Part shown: positions 1-6,742 of the stretch, piece by piece | Layout: every line of letters starts with the position of its first letter | Numbering within the stretch: the first letter of the stretch is position 1 | NCBI RefSeq assembly: GCF_000255705.1 | Contig: NZ_JH636445.1 | Coordinates: 202,635 to 236,034 of the forward strand | Direction of reading: 5' to 3' | Length of the DNA stretch: 33,400 nucleotides | Source of the DNA: Zavarzinella formosa DSM 19928 | Lineage (GTDB): Bacteria; Planctomycetota; Planctomycetia; Gemmatales; Gemmataceae | Notes under the pieces: generated by a model | What the model saw: the letters and a program-made list of their open reading frames with translations, nothing else | The model's database searches: none | Told to the model about the DNA's origin: nothing | Program-made: the position numbers and the translations under genes

Positions 1-1656
1 CCCCTTCACGTCCACCGTGATCTTTTTGGACAAGTCGCCGTTGGCGACGGCCTTGGTCACGTCGGCGATGTTCCGCACCTGCCCGGTCAGGTTCCCGGCC
101 ATGGAGTTCACGGAATCGGTCAAGTCCTTCCACGTTCCGGACACCCCTTCGACTTTGGCTTGCCCGCCGAGTTTTCCTTCGGTACCCACCTCGCGGGCCA
201 CCCGGGTCACTTCCGACGCGAACGATCCCAACTGGTCCACCATGGTGTTGATGGTGTCCTTCAGTTCGAGGATTTCGCCGCGCACGTCGACGGTGATCTT
301 CTTGGACAAGTCGCCGTTGGCAACGGCCGTTGTCACGGCGGCGATGTTCCGCACTTGGGCTGTCAAGTTCCCGGCCATGGAGTTCACGGAGTCGGTCAAG
401 TCTTTCCAAGTCCCGGCCACTCCTTTCACGTCGGCTTGGCCGCCGAGTTTTCCTTCGGTTCCCACCTCGCGGGCCACCCGCGTCACTTCCGACGCGAACG
501 ACGACAACTGGTCCACCATGGTGTTGATGGTGTTCTTCAACTCCAGGATTTCCCCCTTCACGTCCACCGTGATCTGGCGGGACAAGTCGCCGTTGGCGAC
601 GGCGGTGGTCACGGCGGCGATGTTCCGCACTTGGGCCGTCAAGTTCCCGGCCATGGAGTTCACGGAGTCGGTCAAGTCTTTCCAAGTTCCCGACACCCCT
701 TCGACTTTGGCTTGCCCGCCGAGTTTTCCTTCGGTACCCACTTCGCGGGCCACGCGGGTCACTTCGGAGGCGAAGGAGCGGAGTTGGTCCACCATCGTGT
801 TGATGGTGTTCTTCAACTCCAGGATTTCTCCCTTCACGTCCACGGTGACTTTCTTGGACAAGTCGCCGTTGGCGACGGCGGTGGCCACCTCGGCGATGTT
901 CCGCACCTGCCCGGTCAGGTTCCCGGCCATCATGTTCACGGAGTCGGTCAAGTCCTTCCAAGTTCCGGCGACGCCCTTCACATCCGCCTGCCCGCCGAGT
1001 TTCCCTTCGGTGCCCACTTCGCGGGCCACGCGGGTCACTTCCGACGCGAACGACGACAACTGGTCCACCATCGTGTTGATGGTGTCCTTCAGTTCGAGGA
1101 TTTCGCCGCGGACATCGACGGTGATCTTCTTGGACAAGTCGCCGTTGGCGACGGCCGTCGTCACGGCGGCGATGTTCCGCACTTGGGCTGTCAGATTAGA
1201 GGCCATGAAATTGACGTTGTCCGTCAAGTCTTTCCACACACCGGCGACGCCGGGCACCTCGGCCTGTCCGCCGAGTTTTCCTTCGGTTCCCACCTCGCGG
1301 GCCACGCGGGTCACTTCGGAGGCGAAGGAACGGAGTTGGTCGACCATCGTGTTGATGGTGTTCTTCAACTCGAGGATTTCCCCCTTCACGTCCACGGTGA
1401 CCTTTTTGGACAAGTCGCCGTTGGCGACGGCAGTGGCCACCTCGGCGATGTTCCGCACCTGCCCGGTCAGGTTCCCGGCCATCATGTTCACGGAGTCGGT
1501 GAGGTCTTTCCAAGTTCCGGCCACTCCTTTCACGTCGGCCTGCCCGCCGAGTTTCCCTTCGGTGCCCACTTCGCGGGCCACCCGCGTCACTTCCGACGCG
1601 AACGATCCAAGTTGTTCGACCATTTTGTTGATGGTTTTCGCTGTGCGCAGAAACTC
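1..1656 (-). repeat. Tandem 276-nt coding repeats (92-residue HAMP units)
   Basis: Six consecutive 276-nt units, bounded near 276, 552, 828, 1104 and 1380, are highly similar at DNA level as well as in protein. The phrase GACAAGTCGCCGTTGGC recurs once per unit with exact spacing. Units differ in blocks: those covering 829-1104 and 1381-1656 share the [20 protein letters not shown] version, while those at 277-828 carry [20 protein letters not shown]. The VRG-ELKD and VKG-ELKN junction versions are also mixed. This mosaic suggests unit duplication with gene conversion. Confidence 0.9.
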
Positions 1657-2064
1657 CCCTTGGAGCGGGCGCCCTTCTATTTCGAGGGCCATCATTTGCG
1701 ACAGGTCCCCTTGGGCGACGGCACCAATGACACGGGCGGTTTCGCTGGTGGGGTGGACCAAGTCGTCGATGAGTTCGTTGACCGATTCAACGGAGGCCTG
1801 CCAGAATCCGGTCACATCTCCCAAGGAGGCCCGCTGGCTGAGTTTTCCTTCCTTGCCCACCACCCGGCTCAATCTCGCCAGTTCGTCGGCCATGCGTTCA
1901 TTCAACTCCACCACGTCGTTGAAGGCATCCGCCACCTTTCCGGCCACGCCCGTCCATTCGATGGGCAGTCGCACAGATGTCTTCCCTTTCTTCAGGGCCA
2001 GCAGCGCCGTCAGAAGAGTCGTCATTTCACTGGCGTCAAGCGCGGAGCCGTTGAGCGTCTGCAT
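1..2064 (-). CDS. Multi-HAMP sensor protein, probable soluble hybrid histidine kinase (partial, C-terminus outside window)
   Basis: The minus-strand frame is open from an ATG at 2064 to the window edge, giving 688 codons without a stop. A TAG lies directly upstream in frame, and GGAG sits 9 nt before the ATG. The N-terminal ~50 residues have no membrane segment. A degenerate HAMP-like unit follows (about residues 50-145), then about six 92-residue units, each with the elements [41 protein letters not shown] and EILELKxTINTMV. This is the layout of group III (Nik1/Os-1-like) soluble kinases and related bacterial hybrid kinases, where stacked HAMP domains pass a signal to HisKA, ATPase and receiver domains. 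Those output domains would lie to the left of the window, so kinase identity is inferred. No clear sigma-70 promoter was seen in the 270 bases between this gene and the divergent one at 2335. Confidence 0.88.
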   Translation of the reverse strand, partial: MQTLNGSALDASEMTTLLTALLALKKGKTSVRLPIEWTGVAGKVADAFNDVVELNERMADELARLSRVVGKEGKLSQRASLGDVTGFWQASVESVNELIDDLVHPTSETARVIGAVAQGDLSQMMALEIEGRPLQGEFLRTAKTINKMVEQLGSFASEVTRVAREVGTEGKLGGQADVKGVAGTWKDLTDSVNMMAGNLTGQVRNIAEVATAVANGDLSKKVTVDVKGEILELKNTINTMVDQLRSFASEVTRVAREVGTEGKLGGQAEVPGVAGVWKDLTDNVNFMASNLTAQVRNIAAVTTAVANGDLSKKITVDVRGEILELKDTINTMVDQLSSFASEVTRVAREVGTEGKLGGQADVKGVAGTWKDLTDSVNMMAGNLTGQVRNIAEVATAVANGDLSKKVTVDVKGEILELKNTINTMVDQLRSFASEVTRVAREVGTEGKLGGQAKVEGVSGTWKDLTDSVNSMAGNLTAQVRNIAAVTTAVANGDLSRQITVDVKGEILELKNTINTMVDQLSSFASEVTRVAREVGTEGKLGGQADVKGVAGTWKDLTDSVNSMAGNLTAQVRNIAAVTTAVANGDLSKKITVDVRGEILELKDTINTMVDQLGSFASEVTRVAREVGTEGKLGGQAKVEGVSGTWKDLTDSVNSMAGNLTGQVRNIADVTKAVANGDLSKKITVDVKG

Positions 2065-2334
2065 CTAAAAATTCTCCATGTCGAACTGTCTCCGAGAAAG
2101 AGCCATGCAGGGAGACATCAATCGATGAAGTGAACAGGAGGGGCCTTCAAATGTCTTGATCAGTGTCGCATTTTATCCACAGTTTGCAAGAAGATTTACG
2201 ACGGCCATTAATACGCTGATTGGGTGTGGAAATTCCATATTTTCTGAAGTTTTTATGGAGCCGCCGAATTGTTGTGCGGACGAGGGGAAAGGGGTACACT
2301 TAACCACATCACATCGTCTTCATGGAACGGCCAG

Positions 2335-2532
2335 ATGGAAGCGGACAAGGCACGGGAAATCTCCGAACGCGATCAACTCTGGGCCAGTCTTCGTGGTTTG
2401 CGGCCGGAGATCGACGCGCTGGCCGCCGGGGAGTTTGACCAGTCGCCCCGGCAACAACAAGTGATGATGATTCTGGCCCGTGTCATCACTGCCGAACTGT
2501 CCTTTCGAGAACGACTGATTTCCTCCGAATAA
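2335..2532 (+). CDS. Small protein of unknown function (65 aa)
   Basis: A 65-residue protein starts at an ATG with a weak GGAA 7 nt upstream. An in-frame upstream start at 2269 is possible, but it adds a low-complexity, cysteine-containing extension without a clear ribosome site. The sequence is soluble and helical-looking, with charged N-terminal residues (MEADKAREISERDQLW) and a C-terminal helix rich in alternating hydrophobic and charged positions. It has no signal peptide or membrane segment, and I do not recognise the family. It converges on the oxidoreductase gene ending at 2597, 64 bases away. The upstream 270 bases are shared with the divergent HAMP gene. Coding status is likely but not certain. 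Confidence 0.5.
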   Translation: MEADKAREISERDQLWASLRGLRPEIDALAAGEFDQSPRQQQVMMILARVITAELSFRERLISSE

Positions 2533-2596
2533 ATCTATTTGTCGTTCGATTTTTCATGTTTTCTCTCAAATGACTTTCTCGCAATCTTCTTCCCGA

Positions 2597-3778
2597 TCAT
2601 CCCTTGAGAGAAACCGTCTTTCCCGAGCGGACCGATTCGGCGATGGCTTCGATCACCCGCATGTCAGCCAAGCCTTCTTCTCCGGGCGTTCGCACAGGAG
2701 TGTTTTGCAGAACGCTTTCGGCAAAGTGGTCCATCTCGGCGGCAAAATGGTTGGCCGGAGTGATGGCCAGTTGTTTTGGGCCATCGCCAAGATTGATCGA
2801 CATTTCCTGGCCCCGGTAGCCGAACGCATTATCCAAGGTTAAATGGCCGCTTGTTCCAACCACCCGGAACCGGCGATTCTCGGCCGTGCCAAAACTGCAT
2901 GAGCAGGAAGCGAGTACTCCGGTTGGAAATCGCAGGTTGAACGCCACGCTTTCGGGCACCTCTCGAAATCGCGGATCTGATTTCGGTTGGTGGGCGAAGG
3001 CCGTCACTTCGATCGGCTCTTCGCCGGTGAGGTATCGTGTCGCGTTCAGGCAGTAAATTCCCACATCTCCCACCGGTCCTCCGGCGAGGGCCTTGCTCAG
3101 ACGGATGTTCGGAGCCTTCACGTCTTGATCGTTGGCCGCCTCAATCTTCTTCAGTTCGCCGAAGGCCCGTTTCCGACACAGGGCGATGGCGGATGTGTTG
3201 AACGGTTCGTACCGAAGGCGATAGGCGATCATCAATTTCTTCTTGGCCTCTTTGGCGGCGCCGATCATCTGCTCGCATTCGGAAACATTTGACGCCATCG
3301 GCTTTTCACAAAGCACATGCTTCCCGGCTTTCAACGCGCGAATCGCATATTCGGCGTGCATGCTGTTGGGCAGGATGATGTACACGGCATCCACGGAGGG
3401 ATCGTCGGCCAGTCGTTCAAAATGCTCGTAGTCGTAAATGCGCTTTGTCTCCACGCCATAAGCGGCGGCGATCCTTTTGGCTTTGTCTGGGTGGCCGCTG
3501 ACAAGGGCATTTACTCTTGTCAGTTTGGAGTGAGCGAACGCCGGCAACACTTCTTCAATGGCCAGTTTGCCGAGGCCGACAATGGCAATACCCACCTTCC
3601 GTTCGGGAGGCAGGTCGGGTAGTTTCACATCAGTGGGTTGTTTGTCCGGCGGAGCGAGGGGAACTTCTTGGCCGGCTTTCAAAAGCGAGGTCTCAACATT
3701 GAGCAAACCGGCTCCCAGCAGTCCGGCGGCTGTCATGAATCTTCTTCGAGAAGGATCGACGGGCAATGGCATGGACAC
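2597..3778 (-). CDS. Tat-exported Gfo/Idh/MocA family oxidoreductase (glucose-fructose oxidoreductase-like)
   Basis: The 393-residue product is an NAD(P)-dependent sugar or sugar-derivative oxidoreductase of the Gfo/Idh/MocA family. A twin-arginine signal (SRRRFMTAAG, residues 10-19) precedes a linker, and the Rossmann domain starts near residue 61 with VGIAIVGLGKLA. The catalytic-lysine motif EKP is at 158-160, and the conserved GDVGIYCLN (Asp238, Tyr242) lies in the C-terminal alpha/beta domain. The protein resembles periplasmic glucose-fructose oxidoreductase, where a tightly held cofactor is exported with the enzyme; the true substrate is unknown. The start is a GTG at 3778 with GGAG 8 nt upstream; the ATG at 3772 would be 14 nt away. 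The upstream minus-strand neighbour is the small basic protein, 64 bases off, so co-transcription is possible. Confidence 0.88.
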   Translation of the reverse strand: MSMPLPVDPSRRRFMTAAGLLGAGLLNVETSLLKAGQEVPLAPPDKQPTDVKLPDLPPERKVGIAIVGLGKLAIEEVLPAFAHSKLTRVNALVSGHPDKAKRIAAAYGVETKRIYDYEHFERLADDPSVDAVYIILPNSMHAEYAIRALKAGKHVLCEKPMASNVSECEQMIGAAKEAKKKLMIAYRLRYEPFNTSAIALCRKRAFGELKKIEAANDQDVKAPNIRLSKALAGGPVGDVGIYCLNATRYLTGEEPIEVTAFAHQPKSDPRFREVPESVAFNLRFPTGVLASCSCSFGTAENRRFRVVGTSGHLTLDNAFGYRGQEMSINLGDGPKQLAITPANHFAAEMDHFAESVLQNTPVRTPGEEGLADMRVIEAIAESVRSGKTVSLKG

Positions 3779-3842
3779 GGCGGATACTCCAATAAGAAGG
3801 TGGAAATATCCGATTCATCTCCGCAAATCACATGCCCCGTGC

Positions 3843-4115
3843 TTACTTCCCGGCCGCGTTTCGCTTTCGGGTGGCAGCCGCCTTCTTCGCCGAGGCCGAG
3901 CGTTGAGCGGCCGTTCGGCGTTGGGAGGCGTTGGACTCCAGATGGCCCCGGCCGCTGCCGGACTTTTTGCCGCCGCCGGAATCCGCGTTGACGGTGGCCC
4001 AAGCCCGGCGTTCAGCCTCCTTGGCTGGCGTGCCGCGTTCTTCATAACTCTCGGCAATATGCTCGGCTTTGCGCTTTTGTTTGTCCGTATATCGGGACTT
4101 GTCTCCGCTTGGCAT
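3843..4115 (-). CDS. Small basic protein with histone-like C-terminal tail ('plasmid stabilization protein'-like)
   Basis: A 90-residue, very basic protein starts at an ATG with GGAG 7 nt upstream; a TTG at 4130 is less likely. The N-terminal half (MPSGDKSRYTDKQKRKAEHI, then EERG, EAERRAWATVN and GGGKKSGSGRG) matches, from memory, a family of short bacterial proteins commonly labelled 'plasmid stabilization protein', for which I know of no firm function. The C-terminal ~30 residues are Lys/Arg/Ala/Ser-rich (SAKKAAATRKRNAAGK), like histone H1-type tails, suggesting nucleic acid binding. That role is inferred. It lies 83 bases after the ABC exporter stop codon and 64 bases before the oxidoreductase start, all on one strand. 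Confidence 0.75.
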   Translation of the reverse strand: MPSGDKSRYTDKQKRKAEHIAESYEERGTPAKEAERRAWATVNADSGGGKKSGSGRGHLESNASQRRTAAQRSASAKKAAATRKRNAAGK

Positions 4116-4198
4116 GATTGATCTCCGCAAAAGGTGTTATCCGTGTTTAAAACCCACCCTGTTGAGTTGCAATCTCCGTGCCTTGGACACGTGTAATT

Positions 4199-6073
4199 TC
4201 AAACTGCCACGGCCACCGGGGCGGGAGCGGGGGTGATTGAGGGACTCGGAGTTTGGGCCGATTTGAGCAGTTCGGAGAACAAACCGCCGCGATCAACCAA
4301 TTCTTGGAACGACCCGTTCTCGATGATCCGTCCTTTATCGAAAACCATGATGCGATCCGTGTCCAGCAATGTGGAAAGCCGGTGGGCGACAATGATGACC
4401 GTGCGATCATGATGCGTTTCGGCGATGGCTCGCTGGACGGCGCGTTCACTGATCGTGTCAAGGGCGGAGGTGGCCTCGTCCAAGATCATAATCGGGGGAT
4501 TTTTCAGGAACAACCGGGCGATGGCGATCCGTTGTTTTTGCCCGCCGGACAGGTTCTGTCCGCGTTCGGCCACATGGGCGTCATAGCCGCCGGGCATCGC
4601 CAGAATTTCCTCGTGAATACACGCATTCTCAGCCGCCCGCTGGATCGTTTCCGGAGTGGCGTTATCCACTCCGTAACAAATGTTTTCAGCGATGGTTCCC
4701 TCAAAAACGAACGGTTGTTGGCCCACATAGCCGATGAGCTTGGCGATGGATTCGCGGGACACCGCTTCCAATGGCTGATCCCCGAGTTGAATCGTTCCCC
4801 AGTTGGGGTGGTTCAACCGAAGAAGGGATTTCAACCAAGTTGATTTGCCGCTTCCGGATTTTCCGGCGATGCCGATCCGTTCTCCCCGACGAATGACAAA
4901 ACTCACCCCCTCCAATGCCCGGCGGGTGTGGCCGTCGCCGGTTTGATATTCGACATGCAGATCATGCACTTGAATCATCGCCTCTGGCACGTCAAGGGAA
5001 GGCTCCTTCGCATGATCCGCATGGAAGGATCGATCCACAGGAGTTTCCAGAATATGCAGCAGGTCTCCCACGCGCAGGCTGGCCTCATGTCCCTCGTCGA
5101 TGATCCGGTGAACTTCGCTCAGGGGAGCCATCACATTGAGGAAAAGCATTGAGTAAGTGAGAATTTCATGGAAATGCAATTCTCCCCGCGAGGCCAGGTA
5201 GATGCCCAATCCCAAGACCAGCAAATGAAACAATCCCTCATTGATCGCCTTTGCAAAGCCGAAGAGGGACATTTGAAAATGATGCCGGATTTCCTTGGAG
5301 CGTAACCGTTCCGCCGAATGGGCCACGCGGTCCACTTCGGGATTGACCGTGTCGGCCGCCCGCACATAGTCCAAGCCGGCGAGTTGCTCAATCATCGTGC
5401 CGTCCATCTGTTCCCTTGTGCGGATCAAATCCATGCGCACATGCTTTTGGGAAATCAATTGCCAGATGGTCAGGGCCACGGAAACCGGAATTACGCCGAT
5501 CATCACCACCCCGAGCAACGGCGCCTTGTAGAGCGTCACCGCCAGCGCGAAGAAGCCGGTGAGAATCGTTGGGAAGAAATCGAGGAACGAGAGTTTCAAA
5601 AAGCGGATGAATCCGTCCACGCTTCGGCAGACCCGGCCGTGGAGAGAGCCGACTTTTTCATGAGTGAACTGCTGAAGGTCGGCCTTCATCACATGACCGA
5701 CCGTCCGGACGGTCATGTCCCGGCTGATGCGCGTGCAGGTGTTTTCCACCAAGAATCGTCGGATGACATTGATGATCTCGCGGCCCAAATACACCAATCC
5801 CAGCATTCCCAAAAACATCAGGGATGTGTGCAACATCGAATCAGCCGGCTGGCCCGATCGGATGTTTTCAGAGGCGTGTTGCAATGCCGCGACTAATTTG
5901 CCAAGCCAGAGGGGAATCAGCGTGCTGGCCGCGCTGGACAACCCCATGAGCAACGCCGCGCCAACCAAGGCGGTTTTCATCGGCAGGGCGACAAGGCCCC
6001 AGACCGCTTTGCCGTGGCTGACGACCCGAGAAATTTCTTCTCGAATCCGTTTTCGGAATAGATGAAATAACAT
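4199..6073 (-). CDS. ABC exporter, fused permease and ATP-binding half-transporter (MsbA/lipid A exporter-like)
   Basis: The 624-residue protein has an N-terminal ABC transmembrane domain (about residues 30-325, six hydrophobic segments) and a C-terminal ATPase. Key elements are Walker A GKSGSGKST (404-412), Q-loop GQQPFVFEGT (451-460), signature LSGGQKQR (508-515), Walker B IMILDEATSALD (528-539) and switch histidine H564 in IVAHRLST. A half-transporter like this works as a dimer to move lipids, peptides or drugs out of the cytoplasmic membrane; the substrate cannot be read from sequence. The ATG at 6073 has GGGAG 10 nt upstream. No peptidase C39 domain or second half-transporter gene is next to it. 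A 70-residue acidic protein is encoded 108 bases upstream on the same strand and could be co-expressed. Confidence 0.92.
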   Translation of the reverse strand: MLFHLFRKRIREEISRVVSHGKAVWGLVALPMKTALVGAALLMGLSSAASTLIPLWLGKLVAALQHASENIRSGQPADSMLHTSLMFLGMLGLVYLGREIINVIRRFLVENTCTRISRDMTVRTVGHVMKADLQQFTHEKVGSLHGRVCRSVDGFIRFLKLSFLDFFPTILTGFFALAVTLYKAPLLGVVMIGVIPVSVALTIWQLISQKHVRMDLIRTREQMDGTMIEQLAGLDYVRAADTVNPEVDRVAHSAERLRSKEIRHHFQMSLFGFAKAINEGLFHLLVLGLGIYLASRGELHFHEILTYSMLFLNVMAPLSEVHRIIDEGHEASLRVGDLLHILETPVDRSFHADHAKEPSLDVPEAMIQVHDLHVEYQTGDGHTRRALEGVSFVIRRGERIGIAGKSGSGKSTWLKSLLRLNHPNWGTIQLGDQPLEAVSRESIAKLIGYVGQQPFVFEGTIAENICYGVDNATPETIQRAAENACIHEEILAMPGGYDAHVAERGQNLSGGQKQRIAIARLFLKNPPIMILDEATSALDTISERAVQRAIAETHHDRTVIIVAHRLSTLLDTDRIMVFDKGRIIENGSFQELVDRGGLFSELLKSAQTPSPSITPAPAPVAVAV

Positions 6074-6181
6074 CGGCGTTTTGCTCCCGCGAAGATGGGC
6101 TGGCCATCAAACAGATTGGAATCATCAGTGGCTGGACGGCGATGCGGGAGAGGGTGGCCATCGCCGCTGGAAGAACCGCAA

Positions 6182-6394
6182 TTATCGGGAGCGAATCCGT
6201 TGAACGCTGACTCTCAAGTGGCTGACGGGCAGGGAGCCGTGTTTCAGCAAGGCCCCGAGCTTGTGTTCAATCATCGCCGCCGGACTCATGGTTCCCCGGT
6301 GATCGACGACCATTAATTCATCCGAAGAGTCCGCTTCGTTGGTTTGATCCTCGGCCCAGGGAAAATATTCGCTGTCAGTCATGTTGTCGCTCAT
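6182..6394 (-). CDS. Small acidic protein of unknown function (70 aa) upstream of ABC exporter
   Basis: The ATG at 6394 is preceded by GGAGG with good spacing (TTGGAGGACACCATG), strong support for a real gene. The first ~30 residues are rich in Asp/Glu (SDNMTDSEYFPWAEDQTNEA and on). The C-terminal ~35 residues are basic and helical (AAMIEHKLGALLKHG, then LRVSVQRIRSR). That part loosely resembles the first half of a BON domain (helix followed by a beta strand), but the rest of the domain is missing and no frameshifted continuation was seen. There is no cysteine, signal peptide or Gly-Gly leader site. Its position 108 bases before the exporter start suggests shared transcription. A secreted peptide precursor is possible but unsupported by motifs. 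Confidence 0.62.
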   Translation of the reverse strand: MSDNMTDSEYFPWAEDQTNEADSSDELMVVDHRGTMSPAAMIEHKLGALLKHGSLPVSHLRVSVQRIRSR

Positions 6395-6647
6395 GGTGTC
6401 CTCCAATGGGAGAGGAGGAGTCGGGTTGTTGCATCAGCCAAGAACGGTTTGGCCGAAAGTTGCATCATCAGAAAGCAAGTGCCGCGCCAATCGCCGGATT
6501 TCATCCAGAGCGATGCGCAAGCCTGATAATCGGTGAAACAGGCCATTGAAAGGTTGGCGATGATGCGTGTGAATGGGAAGAATCCTTCCCGAGTCAGTGA
6601 TGAATATTCCCGAAGTTCAAAAACAGTAAGACGATTCTGTGGTCAAG

Positions 6648-6660
6648 ATAAGAGTCTTAT
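6648..6660. promoter_or_regulatory. 13-nt perfect palindrome, possible operator
   Basis: ATAAGAGTCTTAT is a perfect inverted repeat with 6-nt arms around one central base. On the minus strand it is followed after one base by TTGACC, which resembles a -35 box, but no good -10 box sits at 16-18 nt. An inverted half copy (GTAAGAC, 6626-6632) lies nearby. It is about 250 bases upstream of the acidic small gene. Operator function is a guess from symmetry and position. Confidence 0.25.
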
Positions 6661-6694
6661 GAAATGAAATTGAAGACAAACGGATTTGTTCTTG

Positions 6695-6716
6695 CCGCGA
6701 TAAGCAGGGATCGCGG
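6695..6716 (-). terminator. Stem-loop after treY, possible terminator
   Basis: CCGCGAT (6695-6701) and ATCGCGG (6710-6716) form a perfect 7-bp GC-rich stem with an 8-nt loop, starting 26 bases after the treY stop codon. In the treY direction the stem is followed by CAAGAACAAAT, without a T-run, so it is not a classic intrinsic terminator. It may instead protect the transcript end. Confidence 0.4.
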
Positions 6717-6742
6717 GATGCAAAAAATCAGATCAACCATAT

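Larger units (their letters stand above)
6395..6742. other. Intergenic region between treY end and the small acidic gene
   Basis: This stretch of about 350 bases lies between the treY stop codon and the minus-strand start at 6394. It contains no convincing gene; a 60-codon plus-strand frame at 6344-6526 has no ribosome site and overlaps the acidic gene. Two structures are visible and listed separately: a stem-loop just after treY (6695-6716) and a 13-nt palindrome (6648-6660). Any promoter for the acidic gene and exporter should be here, but I could not place good -35 and -10 boxes. Confidence 0.5.

Noticed and set aside
1-1656. Regularly spaced repeats suggesting a CRISPR-like array
   Set aside because: The unit is 276 nt, in frame and conserved across its whole length; there are no short repeats with unique spacers.
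17-2133. Long plus-strand reading frames (683 and 657 codons) with regular repeats
   Set aside because: They are the reverse reading of the 276-nt HAMP repeats. The minus-strand frame gives a recognisable HAMP protein with a ribosome site, while the plus-strand products are repetitive and match nothing.
2173-2181. TTATCCACA, a perfect DnaA-box sequence, with a weaker copy near 2225
   Set aside because: A single exact 9-mer is expected by chance in a genome of this size. No cluster of boxes and no dnaA/dnaN gene is nearby, so an origin is not supported.
2561-2610. CTCTCAA ... TTGAGAG inverted repeat between convergent genes
   Set aside because: The loop is 36 nt and one arm is inside the oxidoreductase coding sequence, so it is a poor terminator candidate.
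4147-4461. 104-codon minus-strand frame overlapping the exporter's 3' end
   Set aside because: It overlaps the ATPase domain coding sequence in another frame and has no ribosome site.
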